NCBI GenBank assembly: GCA_033765145.1
Contig: JANRIH010000008.1
Location: 1-64,000, forward strand
DNA length: 64,000 bases
Direction of reading: 5' to 3'
Origin: JAGVSR01 sp033765145
GTDB lineage: Bacteria > Pseudomonadota > Alphaproteobacteria > Rhizobiales > Hyphomicrobiaceae
In this document: one piece after another, positions 50,513 to 59,374 of the stretch
Layout: every line of letters starts with the position of its first letter
How positions within the stretch are numbered: the stretch's first letter is position 1
Made by a program: the position numbers and the translations under genes
The notes under the pieces: model-generated
Told to the model about the DNA's origin: nothing
Database searches by the model: none
Seen by the model: the letters and a program-made list of their open reading frames with translations, nothing else

Positions 50513-51895
50513 ATGACGGAGACCAGCCAGCCGGGCCTCCCGGCCGAGACCGAAGTGATCGACGTCGAGAGCCTCGTTCCGGAGGTGTCGGCCGCGCTTG
50601 CCGAAGGCAATGCCGACGACATCAAACGTCTCGTCGGTGATCTCAGTACGCCCGATCTCGCGGACGTGGTCGAACTGCTCGCGCCTGCCGAGCGTGTGCA
50701 ACTCATTCAGGTTTTCGGCGCCGACTTCGATTACGAGGTCTTTTCGGAACTCGACGAGACCGTTCGCGACCAGCTTTCCGAAGACCTGCCGAACGAATTT
50801 CTGGCCAAAGCCGTCACCGAACTCGATACGGACGACGCGGCCTACATCATCGAGGGCCTCGAAGAGAGCGACAAGGAAGATGTTCTCTCTCAGCTCGCGA
50901 CGAGCGATCGTGCGGCGGTCGAGCGGAACCTCGACTACCCGGAGGAGACCGCCGGCCGCCTCATGCAGGCGCACTTCGTGGCGGTCGCGCCGTTCTGGAC
51001 CGTCGGGCACGTCATCGACTACATGCGCGAGGCCGAGGATCTTCCGGATCATTTTTCCGAGATTTTCGTCGTCGATCCCTCCATGCGCGTGCTCGGCAGC
51101 GTCGATCTTTCCCGACTACTCAGGACAAAGCGGGAGGTCGGAGTCGACACGATCATGGAATCCGAGCGCCACGTGGTGCTCGCGACGGAGGACCAGGAAG
51201 AGGTCGCCCACCAATTCAAGCGCTACGACCTCATGTCCGCACCCGTCGTCGACGAAAATCAGCGGCTTGTCGGCGTCGTGACCGTCGACGACGTCGTGGA
51301 AATCATCCACGACGAGGCGGAAGAGGACATGAAGAAGCTCGCGGGCGTCGGCGACGAGAGCCTGGCGGACAGCGTCTTCGAGACCGTTAAGAGTCGCGTT
51401 CCCTGGCTCGTCGTCAATCTCGGCACGGCCATTCTCGCTTCGTTCGTCATCCAGCAATTCGACGCCACGATCGCTCAGATGGTCGCGCTGGCGGTGCTCA
51501 TGCCGATCGTCGCGTCCATGGGCGGGAACGCGGGCACGCAGACCATGACGGTGACGGTGCGCGCGCTTGCAACGTCGAAACTCGGTTCGGTCAACGCCCC
51601 GCGCGTCATCGGCCGCGAGGCGCTCGTGGGCCTGCTCAACGGCTTCGTCCTCTCGACCATCATGGCGACGGTCGTCTATCTCTGGTTCGGGTCGGGTATG
51701 CTGGGCGGGGTCATCGCGGCGGCGATCATCGTCAATCTGTTTGCCGCGGCACTCGCGGGAATACTGATCCCGCTCATCTTCGATCGCCTGGATCTCGACC
51801 CCGCACCCGCCTCTGGCGTGTTCGTGACGATGGTCACGGACTGCGTCGGGTTCTTCGCGTTCCTCGGGCTCGCGAGCCTCTGGCTCTTCGGCTGA
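50513..51895 (+). CDS. mgtE: Magnesium transporter MgtE
   Basis: A 460-residue channel. N-terminal superhelical domain (residues 1-130) rich in acidic repeats, then two CBS domains (residues about 140-260, including FVVDPSMRVLGSVDLSRLL and SAPVVDENQRLVGVVTVDDV) that sense Mg, a connecting helix (DEAEEDMKKLAGVGDES) and five spans with the selectivity signature VASMGGNAGTQTM. Start ATG 50513 is preferred over GTG 50501. Its expression may be Mg-controlled but no switch was found. Confidence 0.94.
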   Translation: MTETSQPGLPAETEVIDVESLVPEVSAALAEGNADDIKRLVGDLSTPDLADVVELLAPAERVQLIQVFGADFDYEVFSELDETVRDQLSEDLPNEFLAKAVTELDTDDAAYIIEGLEESDKEDVLSQLATSDRAAVERNLDYPEETAGRLMQAHFVAVAPFWTVGHVIDYMREAEDLPDHFSEIFVVDPSMRVLGSVDLSRLLRTKREVGVDTIMESERHVVLATEDQEEVAHQFKRYDLMSAPVVDENQRLVGVVTVDDVVEIIHDEAEEDMKKLAGVGDESLADSVFETVKSRVPWLVVNLGTAILASFVIQQFDATIAQMVALAVLMPIVASMGGNAGTQTMTVTVRALATSKLGSVNAPRVIGREALVGLLNGFVLSTIMATVVYLWFGSGMLGGVIAAAIIVNLFAAALAGILIPLIFDRLDLDPAPASGVFVTMVTDCVGFFAFLGLASLWLFG

Positions 51896-51918
51896 AGCCG
51901 TTGCCGCCGCCGCTTCCC

Positions 51919-53241
51919 TCAACTCGTCGGCTGGTCGAGCTTTCGCGTCAGGCTCTCGAACTCGCGGCGCAGTTCCTCGTTCTTGAAGATCTGCTCGAAG
52001 GTCGGGGCTTCGAGCTTCTGCAGCGCCTCGAACGACGTTGCGCCTTCGCGCATCAGGTTCTGGAGCTGGAAGCTCGCTTCGACCGTCTCGAACGTGTTGT
52101 CGGCGATCTTCAGGTCGTGGGTCGCCCGGCCGCGAGCTTCGGCGATCTGCTCGCGCTGCTGGGCGAGGTACCGGCGGTAGGCCTTCGCCGCATCCTCGGC
52201 CAGCTTCTGGCTTTCGCGGTTCGCTTCTAGTGCGCGGCTCTGGTCGGGCCGGTTCTCGGCCTTCAGGAGTTCACGCGTGCGGGCCTTGGCGCCTTCGAGG
52301 TCTTTGAGGATGGCGTCGAGGCGAGGAATGTAACGGGTGTCGATCTTCTCGATGGCGCTGTCCTGGGAATAGACGAGCATTGCAAACAGGGCCGCGTGCA
52401 TGGCGAAATACTTGCGCGCGATCGCGGTGTTTTCTCCTGCGGCGGTGATCAGTTTGGCCAATTCCGCGTCGATCAGCTTGGCTGCGTCGAACACGGCCAC
52501 GAGACGCACGAGGTCGCTCGACAGAACACCGTCGAGGAGGAGATCGACCTGTCCGGGTTCCAGGGCGACACCTGATTTCATGAGTTCGCCGCGAACCTTG
52601 TCCTTGGACCGCGTGATCTCGGCCCGATTTTCCGCGATGCGCGTTTCGTAATCGGCGATGTTCTGGTCGAGGCTCGCGACGGTATCCGTTAGGACTCCGG
52701 GGAGCGTGCCGTCCTTCGGCGCGTGCAAGCGGCGCTCGCGGAACGCCGCAATCCCGTTTTCGAGCTCCTGGATGGCGCGGCGCCGAGCCTCGATATCCTT
52801 CTGGATCTCGACGACGGGCACCTCGGTTACGATCCCGAGCGCGGAATCGAGGAGGGTGCGGATCTGCGCTTCCCGGCTCTCCCGCGTCTCCGTGAAGAGC
52901 GGGGGCACGATGAACTCGCTCTCGCGGGGGAGTTTCTTGACTTCCGCCCGGTTGTCGGCGGCGTCCGCGAGGACGGACCGCACGGCTTCGAGCAGGCGGC
53001 GGGCTTCTTCGAACTTGGGGTCGCCGTCGCGGGGGTCAGTGGGGATTTGGGCGTCGGGAGCTGTCTCAGCGGTCGTCGCAGGCGTCCCCTCACTGCCGGC
53101 CAAAATGACGGCGATCTCATCGCGTGCGAGGGAGGGGCCGCTCGCCATCATGAGTGCGATCAAGGCGCAGCCCATGCGTCTTTGTGAACCGATCCGCGCG
53201 TACCGATCAAGAGCCTGTTTTCCGTCCGAAGGCGAAATCAT
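51919..53241 (-). CDS. Periplasmic coiled-coil protein (unrecognised)
   Basis: A 440-residue protein; ATG 53241 has a perfect AGGAGG eight bases upstream (53250-53255), which fixes the start. After a signal peptide (CALIALMMASGPSLA) comes a Pro/Thr-rich segment, then nearly 350 residues of predicted helix with long coiled-coil runs (QKDIEARRRAIQELENGIAAF; RIAENRAEITRSKDKVRGE; EDAAKAYRRYLAQQREQIAE). It has no named domain that I can recognise. Related proteins occur next to cell-envelope genes in alphaproteobacteria. Confidence 0.65.
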   Translation of the reverse strand: MISPSDGKQALDRYARIGSQRRMGCALIALMMASGPSLARDEIAVILAGSEGTPATTAETAPDAQIPTDPRDGDPKFEEARRLLEAVRSVLADAADNRAEVKKLPRESEFIVPPLFTETRESREAQIRTLLDSALGIVTEVPVVEIQKDIEARRRAIQELENGIAAFRERRLHAPKDGTLPGVLTDTVASLDQNIADYETRIAENRAEITRSKDKVRGELMKSGVALEPGQVDLLLDGVLSSDLVRLVAVFDAAKLIDAELAKLITAAGENTAIARKYFAMHAALFAMLVYSQDSAIEKIDTRYIPRLDAILKDLEGAKARTRELLKAENRPDQSRALEANRESQKLAEDAAKAYRRYLAQQREQIAEARGRATHDLKIADNTFETVEASFQLQNLMREGATSFEALQKLEAPTFEQIFKNEELRREFESLTRKLDQPTS

Positions 53242-53321
53242 GGCAGCGTCCTCCTGCCGTTAGATAGAGCGGGAATTCCGGCGAATGAATGGTTTGATCC
53301 CGCGAGATCCAAGGCAGGTCG

Positions 53322-54083
53322 TCAGGCGGGGCGGCCGGCAGCGGCTTTGACGGCGGCGATCAATTCGGGCGTCACCTGCCGTGCGTCGTCGAGGACGGCG
53401 GCGTGGGTGATCGCTGCCGGAACGGGTGCGAACGATTTCGGGAAGCGGGCCGGTCCGAAGGGCGGCGGCGGGGTGGTGTTGGGACTGACGAGGCCGAGCC
53501 TCAATTCGCGTGCGGAGATCGCGAGCACGGCCACGAGTGCGTGATGGGACAGTGCGACATATCCGGCGGCGGGAGTCGCTATGAGCGTGGGGACAGCGGC
53601 TGAAATCTCGCGCAATACGTACTGCGCGAGCGGACGGTAGGCCTTGGCTTCCGCAAGGACGAGGTCGAGGGCAATTCGGGTCTCGGGTGAGTTTGCCGAA
53701 GCGATCGTAGACGTCGCCACAGCGGTGGCCGGAGCAAGCGACCCTGCCGGTGGTTGTGTTGCCGCGTGTGTGTTCCGCGGTGTTTCGTGCTCCCTCGGCT
53801 GTGGTGTTGTCGCGTGCCCTCGTGGTCTCCGCAGACGCGCGCGGTCGATGACGGGAGACGGCTCGCCGGCGTAGATCGGACGACCACCGTTGTGGTGGAT
53901 GCGTTCGAGCCATGACGCGCGGGAGAAGAGGAAGCCTTGCCGGCGGAGGAAGTCGATGATCGCGTTCCGATCCGTGAGGCCGGATTGCACAATAGTTGCC
54001 ATCCAAGCCGCAAGATCGCGGCCCGTGTCGGGTCCGAGGCTGTCGAGGAACTCCTGCTCCTTCTCGCGGAAATCGGTCGCCAT
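53322..54083 (-). CDS. DUF4287/DUF5655-like protein
   Basis: A 253-residue protein (start ATG 54083). The N-terminal 70 residues resemble DUF4287: GPDTGRDLAAWMATIVQSGL and NAIIDFLRRQGFLFSRASWL. A Pro/Thr-rich disordered linker follows (residues about 85-140). The C-terminal part resembles DUF5655 (DLVLAEAKAYRPLAQYVLREI, AISARELRLGLV). Function unknown, although DUF5655 proteins occur near restriction or DNA-repair genes in other bacteria. The next gene starts 8 bases upstream. Confidence 0.6.
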   Translation of the reverse strand: MATDFREKEQEFLDSLGPDTGRDLAAWMATIVQSGLTDRNAIIDFLRRQGFLFSRASWLERIHHNGGRPIYAGEPSPVIDRARLRRPRGHATTPQPREHETPRNTHAATQPPAGSLAPATAVATSTIASANSPETRIALDLVLAEAKAYRPLAQYVLREISAAVPTLIATPAAGYVALSHHALVAVLAISARELRLGLVSPNTTPPPPFGPARFPKSFAPVPAAITHAAVLDDARQVTPELIAAVKAAAGRPA

Positions 54084-54091
54084 CCTTCGCC

Positions 54092-54577
54092 TCAGAGCAG
54101 GCGGCGCGTGCGCGCGGCATACGCGCGCCATGCTTCGCCGAATTTGGCCTCAAGATGCCGCTCTTCCGGAATGATCTGCAAGATGGTCACGGCGATGCCG
54201 AAGATCGCTGCGGCGGCGACGAACCACACGTTCTTGGTGAGTTCGGCGGCGCCCAGCAAGAGAAGGATTTCGCCCAGATAGATCGGGTTCCGACGCCACC
54301 GAAAGGGGCCATCCGTGACGAGCGACGTCGCGCCTTTGTTGGGCAGGATCGTCGTCCGGTGCCGGTTGAGCGTGATCGCGGTCCAGACGATTAGCGTTAC
54401 GCCGATGATCCCGAAACCGAGACCGATGACGCGCGCCGCGCCGTCATCGAGGCCGGGCCAGGACACTGGAACAAGCGATTGACTCGCGACCGCCGCGCCG
54501 CCGAGACCGATCATCAGCAACGGTGGCCAGGGGATGGTTCCCGGGCGCTGGACATCCTTGTCGGCGAGTTCGTTCAT
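54092..54577 (-). CDS. Isoprenylcysteine carboxyl methyltransferase-like membrane protein
   Basis: A 161-residue membrane protein with about four spans, starting ATG 54577. The C-terminal signature PFRWRRNPIYLGEILLLLG and IPEERHLEAKFGEAWRAY is that of the ICMT/PEMT family, with the conserved Arg-Asn-Pro and Glu-Glu-x-x-Leu. Members methylate prenylcysteine or phospholipids; the bacterial ones have unknown targets. Confidence 0.85.
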   Translation of the reverse strand: MNELADKDVQRPGTIPWPPLLMIGLGGAAVASQSLVPVSWPGLDDGAARVIGLGFGIIGVTLIVWTAITLNRHRTTILPNKGATSLVTDGPFRWRRNPIYLGEILLLLGAAELTKNVWFVAAAAIFGIAVTILQIIPEERHLEAKFGEAWRAYAARTRRLL

Positions 54578-54750
54578 GGCGGTGCTCGGTTGTGGCGGTG
54601 TATGTGAGGCGCTGGCATCGACCTGCCATCCGGCTCTACCACAAGCCCGCGTCCTTTCGCGACTGCACGCGCAGACGGCCCCTTCTGAAATCACACGCGG
54701 CCAGACCGTTTCATCGGACAGCGGCGCATCTCGGCGTCGACGGGCGCGCC

Positions 54751-55230
54751 TTATGGCTTTGCATTCGCACCGGCCGCCGACGTCCTCGGTTCGGGGGGGG
54801 CCGCCGACGGGCGCTGGGCCAGTTCCTTTTCGAGGTCATACGTCGGGCAACCCTTTTCGGCGAGGAGAGCGTTCAGGGCATCGAGTTTTGCGCGCTCCGC
54901 GCCCGTGCGGGCCTCGGCGCCGGATGCCGCCGCGTTACCGGGAACATTGCCGAGAACGGTGCGGGTCGAGTTCGAGAAGTCCGATGCTCCGGATTTGTGC
55001 TCGGCGCCGCGCATGGCGAGGATGCGGACCTGCATTCGACCGTTGATCCGGTCGCAGTCGAACGCGCGTTCTTCCTCGGTCACGAGTGGGAGTGGTCCTG
55101 CTGCCGGCGCAAACGGGTTTCCGGTGCAGGCCATGAGCGGGACCGTCGCCGCAACGGCCAGTATCACCAGGGCAATGCCGCGCGGGACCCGGGATGGCAA
55201 ATCTGGCATGTGGATGGGCCATTGACGCAT
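54751..55230 (-). CDS. Predicted lipoprotein
   Basis: A 159-residue protein with a lipobox: hydrophobic GIALVILAVAATVPLMAC ends in Cys35 (LMAC-TG). The mature part has a Cys pair (FDCDRINGRMQVRILAMRG, EKGCPTYDLEKEL) and a Pro/Ala-rich tail. Start ATG 55230 or 55209; neither has a strong SD. Function unknown. Confidence 0.65.
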   Translation of the reverse strand: MRQWPIHMPDLPSRVPRGIALVILAVAATVPLMACTGNPFAPAAGPLPLVTEEERAFDCDRINGRMQVRILAMRGAEHKSGASDFSNSTRTVLGNVPGNAAASGAEARTGAERAKLDALNALLAEKGCPTYDLEKELAQRPSAAPPEPRTSAAGANAKP

Positions 55231-55379
55231 CGCGCTGAAAGAAGACGAGAAATGCGGGCGGAAGCAAGACGGATGGGCCGCAAGGGGGATACCAACACTG
55301 TGGATGGCGCAGTTGTCGCGGGCGGTTATCGGCGCGAAAGTGTGGCTGCGTGTTTCCTTCCGTCCTCAGAACCGCAACC

Positions 55380-55820
55380 ATGACACTGCATCTCATCAAG
55401 CTCTGTGTCGGCGCCGCCTCGATCGATGATCTGGCCACGTGGCAGGCCGGGAACAGGCAGTTCCACAAGAAGGTGGGCGGGGCGACTGCCGTCTTCCATA
55501 CGACGTTTCAAACCCCGAAGCGGGTCGAGGAGCTTCTCGACGGCGGATCGCTCTACTGGGTAATCAAAGGCGTCATCCAGTGCCGTCAGAGGCTCGTCGG
55601 GTTCGACGACGGCCAAAAAGAGGACGGCTCGGCCTGCTGCCTCATCCTCCTCGATCCCTCGATCGTGCCCGTGAGGCCCGCGCCGCGGCGGGCTTTCCAA
55701 GGATGGCGGTATCTTGCGGGTGATGATGCGCCTCGGGATCTGCCCCAGGGCGCGGCGGATGGACTTGGCGAATTGCCCGCGAAGCTGCGCCGTGAGCTTG
55801 CCGAACTTTGCCTCATCTGA
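55380..55820 (+). CDS. DUF1489 family protein
   Basis: A 146-residue protein with the DUF1489 signature: TLHLIKLCVGAASIDDLATW, TTFQTPKRVEELLDGGSLYW and VIKGVIQCRQRLVGF; ends with FQGWRYLAGDDAPRDL. Start ATG 55380. The family is common in Rhizobiales, with no known activity. Confidence 0.88.
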   Translation: MTLHLIKLCVGAASIDDLATWQAGNRQFHKKVGGATAVFHTTFQTPKRVEELLDGGSLYWVIKGVIQCRQRLVGFDDGQKEDGSACCLILLDPSIVPVRPAPRRAFQGWRYLAGDDAPRDLPQGAADGLGELPAKLRRELAELCLI

Positions 55821-55879
55821 GACACCGCTCTCCCGAGATAACGTTCAGTTCCCGAGGCTAGTTTCACGAGGCCCTATCA

Positions 55880-56986
55880 ATGCGCCGACCCCATCTGTCG
55901 GAAACCGTCGCGCGGCTGCCGTTCTTGAAACCGTTCGTCGGTCCCGAGACTCTGGAGCGGGAGCGTGGCCGGGCCTTCCGCGCGCGGCTCGGGGCCAACG
56001 AGAGCGCGTTCGGTCCTTCCCCGCTGGCCGTCGCGAGGATCGTGGAGTGTGTCTCCGAAAGCTGGAAATACTGTGATCCCGAGAACTATGAGCTCCGAAC
56101 GGCACTGGCCGCGTTTCATGGCGTCGGGATCGAGAACGTGGTCATCGGCGAGGGGATCGACGGTCTTCTGGGGCTCGCGGTCAAGATCGCTTCCGATCCC
56201 GGAAAGCCTGTTGTCACTTCGGACGGCGCATACCCGACGTTCAATTTTCACGTCGCGGCGCACGGGGCTCAACTTCTGAAGGTTCCGTTCCGCGCGGACC
56301 GTGAGGACATTACGGCACTGCTCGACCGGGCCATCGCCGCCAATGCCCGCATTCTTTACCTCTCCAACCCCAACAATCCGATGGGAACATGGTGGACGGC
56401 TTCGGAGATCGAAGGGCTGATCCGCGCCCTGCCGGACAACCTGCTCCTGCTGCTCGACGAAGCGTATTGTGATACCGCGCCGGAAGGCGCCATTCCGCCG
56501 GTCGACGTTAAGAACCGCCAAGTCTTGCGGTTGCGCACGTTCTCCAAGGCCTATGGTCTCGCCGGCCTTCGCATGGGTTACGCGCTCGGGGAGCGGGATC
56601 TCGTCCAGACGTTCGAGAAGGTGCGCAATCACTACGGTATAAATCGTACGGGGCAGGTGGGCGCGCTGGCGGCGCTCGAGGATCAGGCGCATCTCGCGAT
56701 CGTCGTCCGTCAGATTGCACGCGCCCGCGACCGAATTTCCGACATCGCGCGTGCGAACGGGCTCGCACCCATTCCGTCCGCCACCAACTTCGTCGCCATA
56801 GACTGCGGCCGGGACGGGGACTTCGCGCGCCGTGTGCTCGATGGTCTCATGGCGCGGGACGTCTTCGCCAGGAAGCCTCTCGTTGCGGGGCTCGACCGCA
56901 CGGTTCGCATCAGCTGCGGCCTCGATCGTGAACTCGACCTCTTCGCCGAAGCGCTACCAGGTGCCCTCGCGGATGCTGGCGGATGA
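55880..56986 (+). CDS. PLP-dependent aminotransferase, HisC-like
   Basis: A 368-residue fold-type I aminotransferase of the histidinol-phosphate aminotransferase group. Motifs: LGANESAFGPSP, SNPNNPMGTWW, LLLLDEAYCD and the PLP lysine in RTFSKAYGLAGLRMGY, then VRISCGLDRELD. True HisC is normally linked to his genes or tyrA, neither of which is here; it overlaps the FAD oxidoreductase gene by four bases (ATGA). So it may act on a different amine, and I leave the symbol empty. Confidence 0.88.
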   Translation: MRRPHLSETVARLPFLKPFVGPETLERERGRAFRARLGANESAFGPSPLAVARIVECVSESWKYCDPENYELRTALAAFHGVGIENVVIGEGIDGLLGLAVKIASDPGKPVVTSDGAYPTFNFHVAAHGAQLLKVPFRADREDITALLDRAIAANARILYLSNPNNPMGTWWTASEIEGLIRALPDNLLLLLDEAYCDTAPEGAIPPVDVKNRQVLRLRTFSKAYGLAGLRMGYALGERDLVQTFEKVRNHYGINRTGQVGALAALEDQAHLAIVVRQIARARDRISDIARANGLAPIPSATNFVAIDCGRDGDFARRVLDGLMARDVFARKPLVAGLDRTVRISCGLDRELDLFAEALPGALADAGG

Positions 56987-58119
56987 GTGGTCCGAGACAG
57001 CGCCTTGTCCTGTTGGGCGGCGGACATACGCATGCCCTCGTCCTTCTGGCGATACGCCACGCCCGCCGAACCGATGTTGATGTGACGCTCGTCGCGAAGG
57101 AAGCTCAAGCGCCCTATTCGGGCATGCTGCCGGGGTTCGTGGCCGGGCACTACCCCTTGCAAAACTGCCTCATCGATCTCCCATCGGTCTGCCGTCGTGC
57201 AGGCGTCCGCCTAGTGCACGCGAGCGCCGTCGGGATCGACCGCGATCGGCGGCGTGTGGCGATCGAAGGCGGTGACAGCGTTCCTTACGATGTCCTATCG
57301 ATCGACATCGGCATCACGCCGGACGTGGACGACATCCGAGGCGCCGAAACACATGCCCTCCTCGTCAAACCCGTCTCGGTCTTCGCACCGAAGTGGCAGA
57401 GCCTCGAAGAGCGCCTCGTGCGGAAGGGTGGTCCCGTCCGCGTGGCGATCGTGGGTGGCGGTGCGGCGGGCGTCGAACTTGTCTTGGCGATGCGGCACAG
57501 ACTTATTCGCGCGGTGCGAGACGTGGGGCGGGATGAGCGCGGCGTGTCGGCGGTCATCGTTGCCGCCGATGGCGTTCTTGCGGCACACGTGCCGCGCGCA
57601 CAGCATCTCGCGAAAGCGGCACTCGCGCGGGCGGGTGTGGACATCGTGGCCGGTGATCCGGCGATCGAAGTCGATGCGGGCTCCGTCCGTCTCAACAGTG
57701 GCCGGCGGATTGCAGCCGATGCCGTCGTCGTTTCGACCCGCGCGCGGGCTGCGCCATGGCTCAGGGAGGCCGGACTGCCGATCGTCGATGGTGGATTTCT
57801 CGCGGTCGCGGACACACTCCAGAGCCTCGGCGACGATCGGATCTTCGCGGCGGGCGATTGCGCGACCGTCGTGGACCATCCCCGTCCCAAGGCGGGTGTC
57901 TTCGCGGTCCGGCAGGCGCCTGTCTTGTTCCGCAATCTCATGCGCCGTATCGATGGCGCGGAACTCGAACCGTTCGTGCCGCAAACCGATTACCTCGCGC
58001 TCATCTCGCTCGGAGAGAAGCGCGCAATCGCAACCCGCGGTGGGTGGGCTTTAGAGGGACGATCGGCCTGGTTCGTCAAGGACTGGATCGACCGCCGTTT
58101 CATGGCACGGTTTGCCTGA
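56983..58119 (+). CDS. FAD-dependent NAD(P)-disulfide oxidoreductase, SelD-fusion/NDH-2-like type
   Basis: A 378-residue flavoprotein with two dinucleotide sites: FAD at LVLLGGGHTHALVLL (residues 8-22) and NAD(P) at VRVAIVGGGAAGVELVLAM (near 158). The FAD-binding closing motif DRIFAAGDCAT lies near 285. The GGGHTHALVL and APYSGMLPGFVAGHY motifs match the oxidoreductase domain often fused to SelD in other bacteria; here it stands alone. It does not have the redox-active Cys pair of classical disulfide reductases. Physiological partner unknown. Coupled to the aminotransferase. Confidence 0.85.
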   Translation: MSGPRQRLVLLGGGHTHALVLLAIRHARRTDVDVTLVAKEAQAPYSGMLPGFVAGHYPLQNCLIDLPSVCRRAGVRLVHASAVGIDRDRRRVAIEGGDSVPYDVLSIDIGITPDVDDIRGAETHALLVKPVSVFAPKWQSLEERLVRKGGPVRVAIVGGGAAGVELVLAMRHRLIRAVRDVGRDERGVSAVIVAADGVLAAHVPRAQHLAKAALARAGVDIVAGDPAIEVDAGSVRLNSGRRIAADAVVVSTRARAAPWLREAGLPIVDGGFLAVADTLQSLGDDRIFAAGDCATVVDHPRPKAGVFAVRQAPVLFRNLMRRIDGAELEPFVPQTDYLALISLGEKRAIATRGGWALEGRSAWFVKDWIDRRFMARFA

Positions 58120-58174
58120 GCGTTGGCGACCCGAAGCGCTGCTCATCCGAAGTTCTGACTGCGCTCGCCGAGCG

Positions 58175-59143
58175 TCAGTTGCCCGCGGCCGTCACGACGG
58201 TCGTCGAGCTGTTCCAAGCTTCGGCCGACGGCGCCGAGTCAGCCGACGTCGGGCGGAAGGCGACATTGCCCGGGGCCGGGACCGGTACGGGCTCTGACGC
58301 GATCACGGTTGCAGGGAACGAGACGGGCGACGACTTCGGATCGAGTTTCACCATCTTGCGGAGGAGATCGGTGTTCTCGCGCGCGACGTTGGCGGCGACG
58401 GCCGTCGAGCCGATTGCGGTCGCCTCGTCATACTTGCCCTGGAGGCCGAGGACGAGGGCGAGGTTCTGCTTCGTCTTCGCGTTCGCGCTGTCGCTGGCGA
58501 CGGCCTGGCGGAGAAGCTCCTCGGCCTTCTCGGGCTGGCCGTCCATCGTATAGGCCAGCGCCAGATTATTGAGAACCGACGCCTGGGCGGGGGCGAGCTT
58601 CTGAGCGCGCTCCAGATGAACGATCGCGTCCTTCGTCTTGCCGAGCTTTGCCATCGCGGCGCCGCGCGCGGAGATCACGCGCCAGTCCGGGGCGGCGGGA
58701 TCATCGGCGAACTCGAGCAACTGGGCGGCGAGCGTCGTCTGGTCAAGTTCGAGGGCGAGGCGGCCGTACTCGGCTGCAATCGGCTTGTGATTGTTGTGGA
58801 GCTGAATAGCGGCCTGCAGGACGCTGAAAGCTTCTGACTTGCGGCCCATGGCCTTCAGGTTCTTGGCGTAGTTCAAGCCGTTTTCGGCCTTCTGCGGGGC
58901 CTTGGCGTAGGCCTTGCCCCAGTAGTCGGTGGCTTTTTCCAGTTCCGTGAGAGGGACGGCGGAACCGGCATTGGCTGACGCATCGCTATTCTCCTTCGCC
59001 GGGGCGGACGCGAGGAGATCGAGTGCTCCCTCGCCGCCCAACTGCGAGCAGGCGCCGGACATCGAGGCGGCCGCGAGGATGATCCCGAGGCGCAGGGCCT
59101 TCAAGGGCGTGGTTCCAGTCGGGCGCTCGGTCAGGGGCCGCAT
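58175..59143 (-). CDS. TPR-repeat lipoprotein (TadD-like)
   Basis: A 322-residue protein with lipobox MSGAC (Cys32) and a TPR region (residues about 75-250): EKATDYWGKAYAKAP, NAKNLKAMGR-like and AYTMDGQPEKAEELLRQAV units. TadD proteins, needed for Flp/Tad pili assembly, share this layout, but no other tad genes are present, so the assignment to Tad is uncertain. The C-terminus is Pro/Ser-rich. Confidence 0.8.
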   Translation of the reverse strand: MRPLTERPTGTTPLKALRLGIILAAASMSGACSQLGGEGALDLLASAPAKENSDASANAGSAVPLTELEKATDYWGKAYAKAPQKAENGLNYAKNLKAMGRKSEAFSVLQAAIQLHNNHKPIAAEYGRLALELDQTTLAAQLLEFADDPAAPDWRVISARGAAMAKLGKTKDAIVHLERAQKLAPAQASVLNNLALAYTMDGQPEKAEELLRQAVASDSANAKTKQNLALVLGLQGKYDEATAIGSTAVAANVARENTDLLRKMVKLDPKSSPVSFPATVIASEPVPVPAPGNVAFRPTSADSAPSAEAWNSSTTVVTAAGN

Positions 59144-59185
59144 GTCAGTCTCCAGTCAGCGGACGGGCAGCCGAATCACCCGGCG

Positions 59186-59276
59186 GCCCTCATCTCGGGC
59201 GGGAGTTTCCGGGACACCGGTCAACAAAGGTTTAAGGATTGGGCGGGCGAGCCGGGGGCATGGCCGAGATGAGGGC
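59186..59276. promoter_or_regulatory. 13-bp perfect inverted repeat in the divergent spacer
   Basis: GCCCTCATCTCGG (59186-59198) is matched by CCGAGATGAGGGC (59264-59276), separated by 65 bases, in the spacer between the TPR gene and ppk2. It could form a long-stem transcript structure or bind a protein with DNA looping. Promoter elements were not resolved. Confidence 0.5.
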
Positions 59277-59374
59277 TGGACTCAGCGAAGGCGAACCCGG
59301 CGCACTGTCATACAGCCGTAACATTCGGGCGATGTTGATCACTCGGGAAACGCCATTCCAGGGATCGGAGCGCC

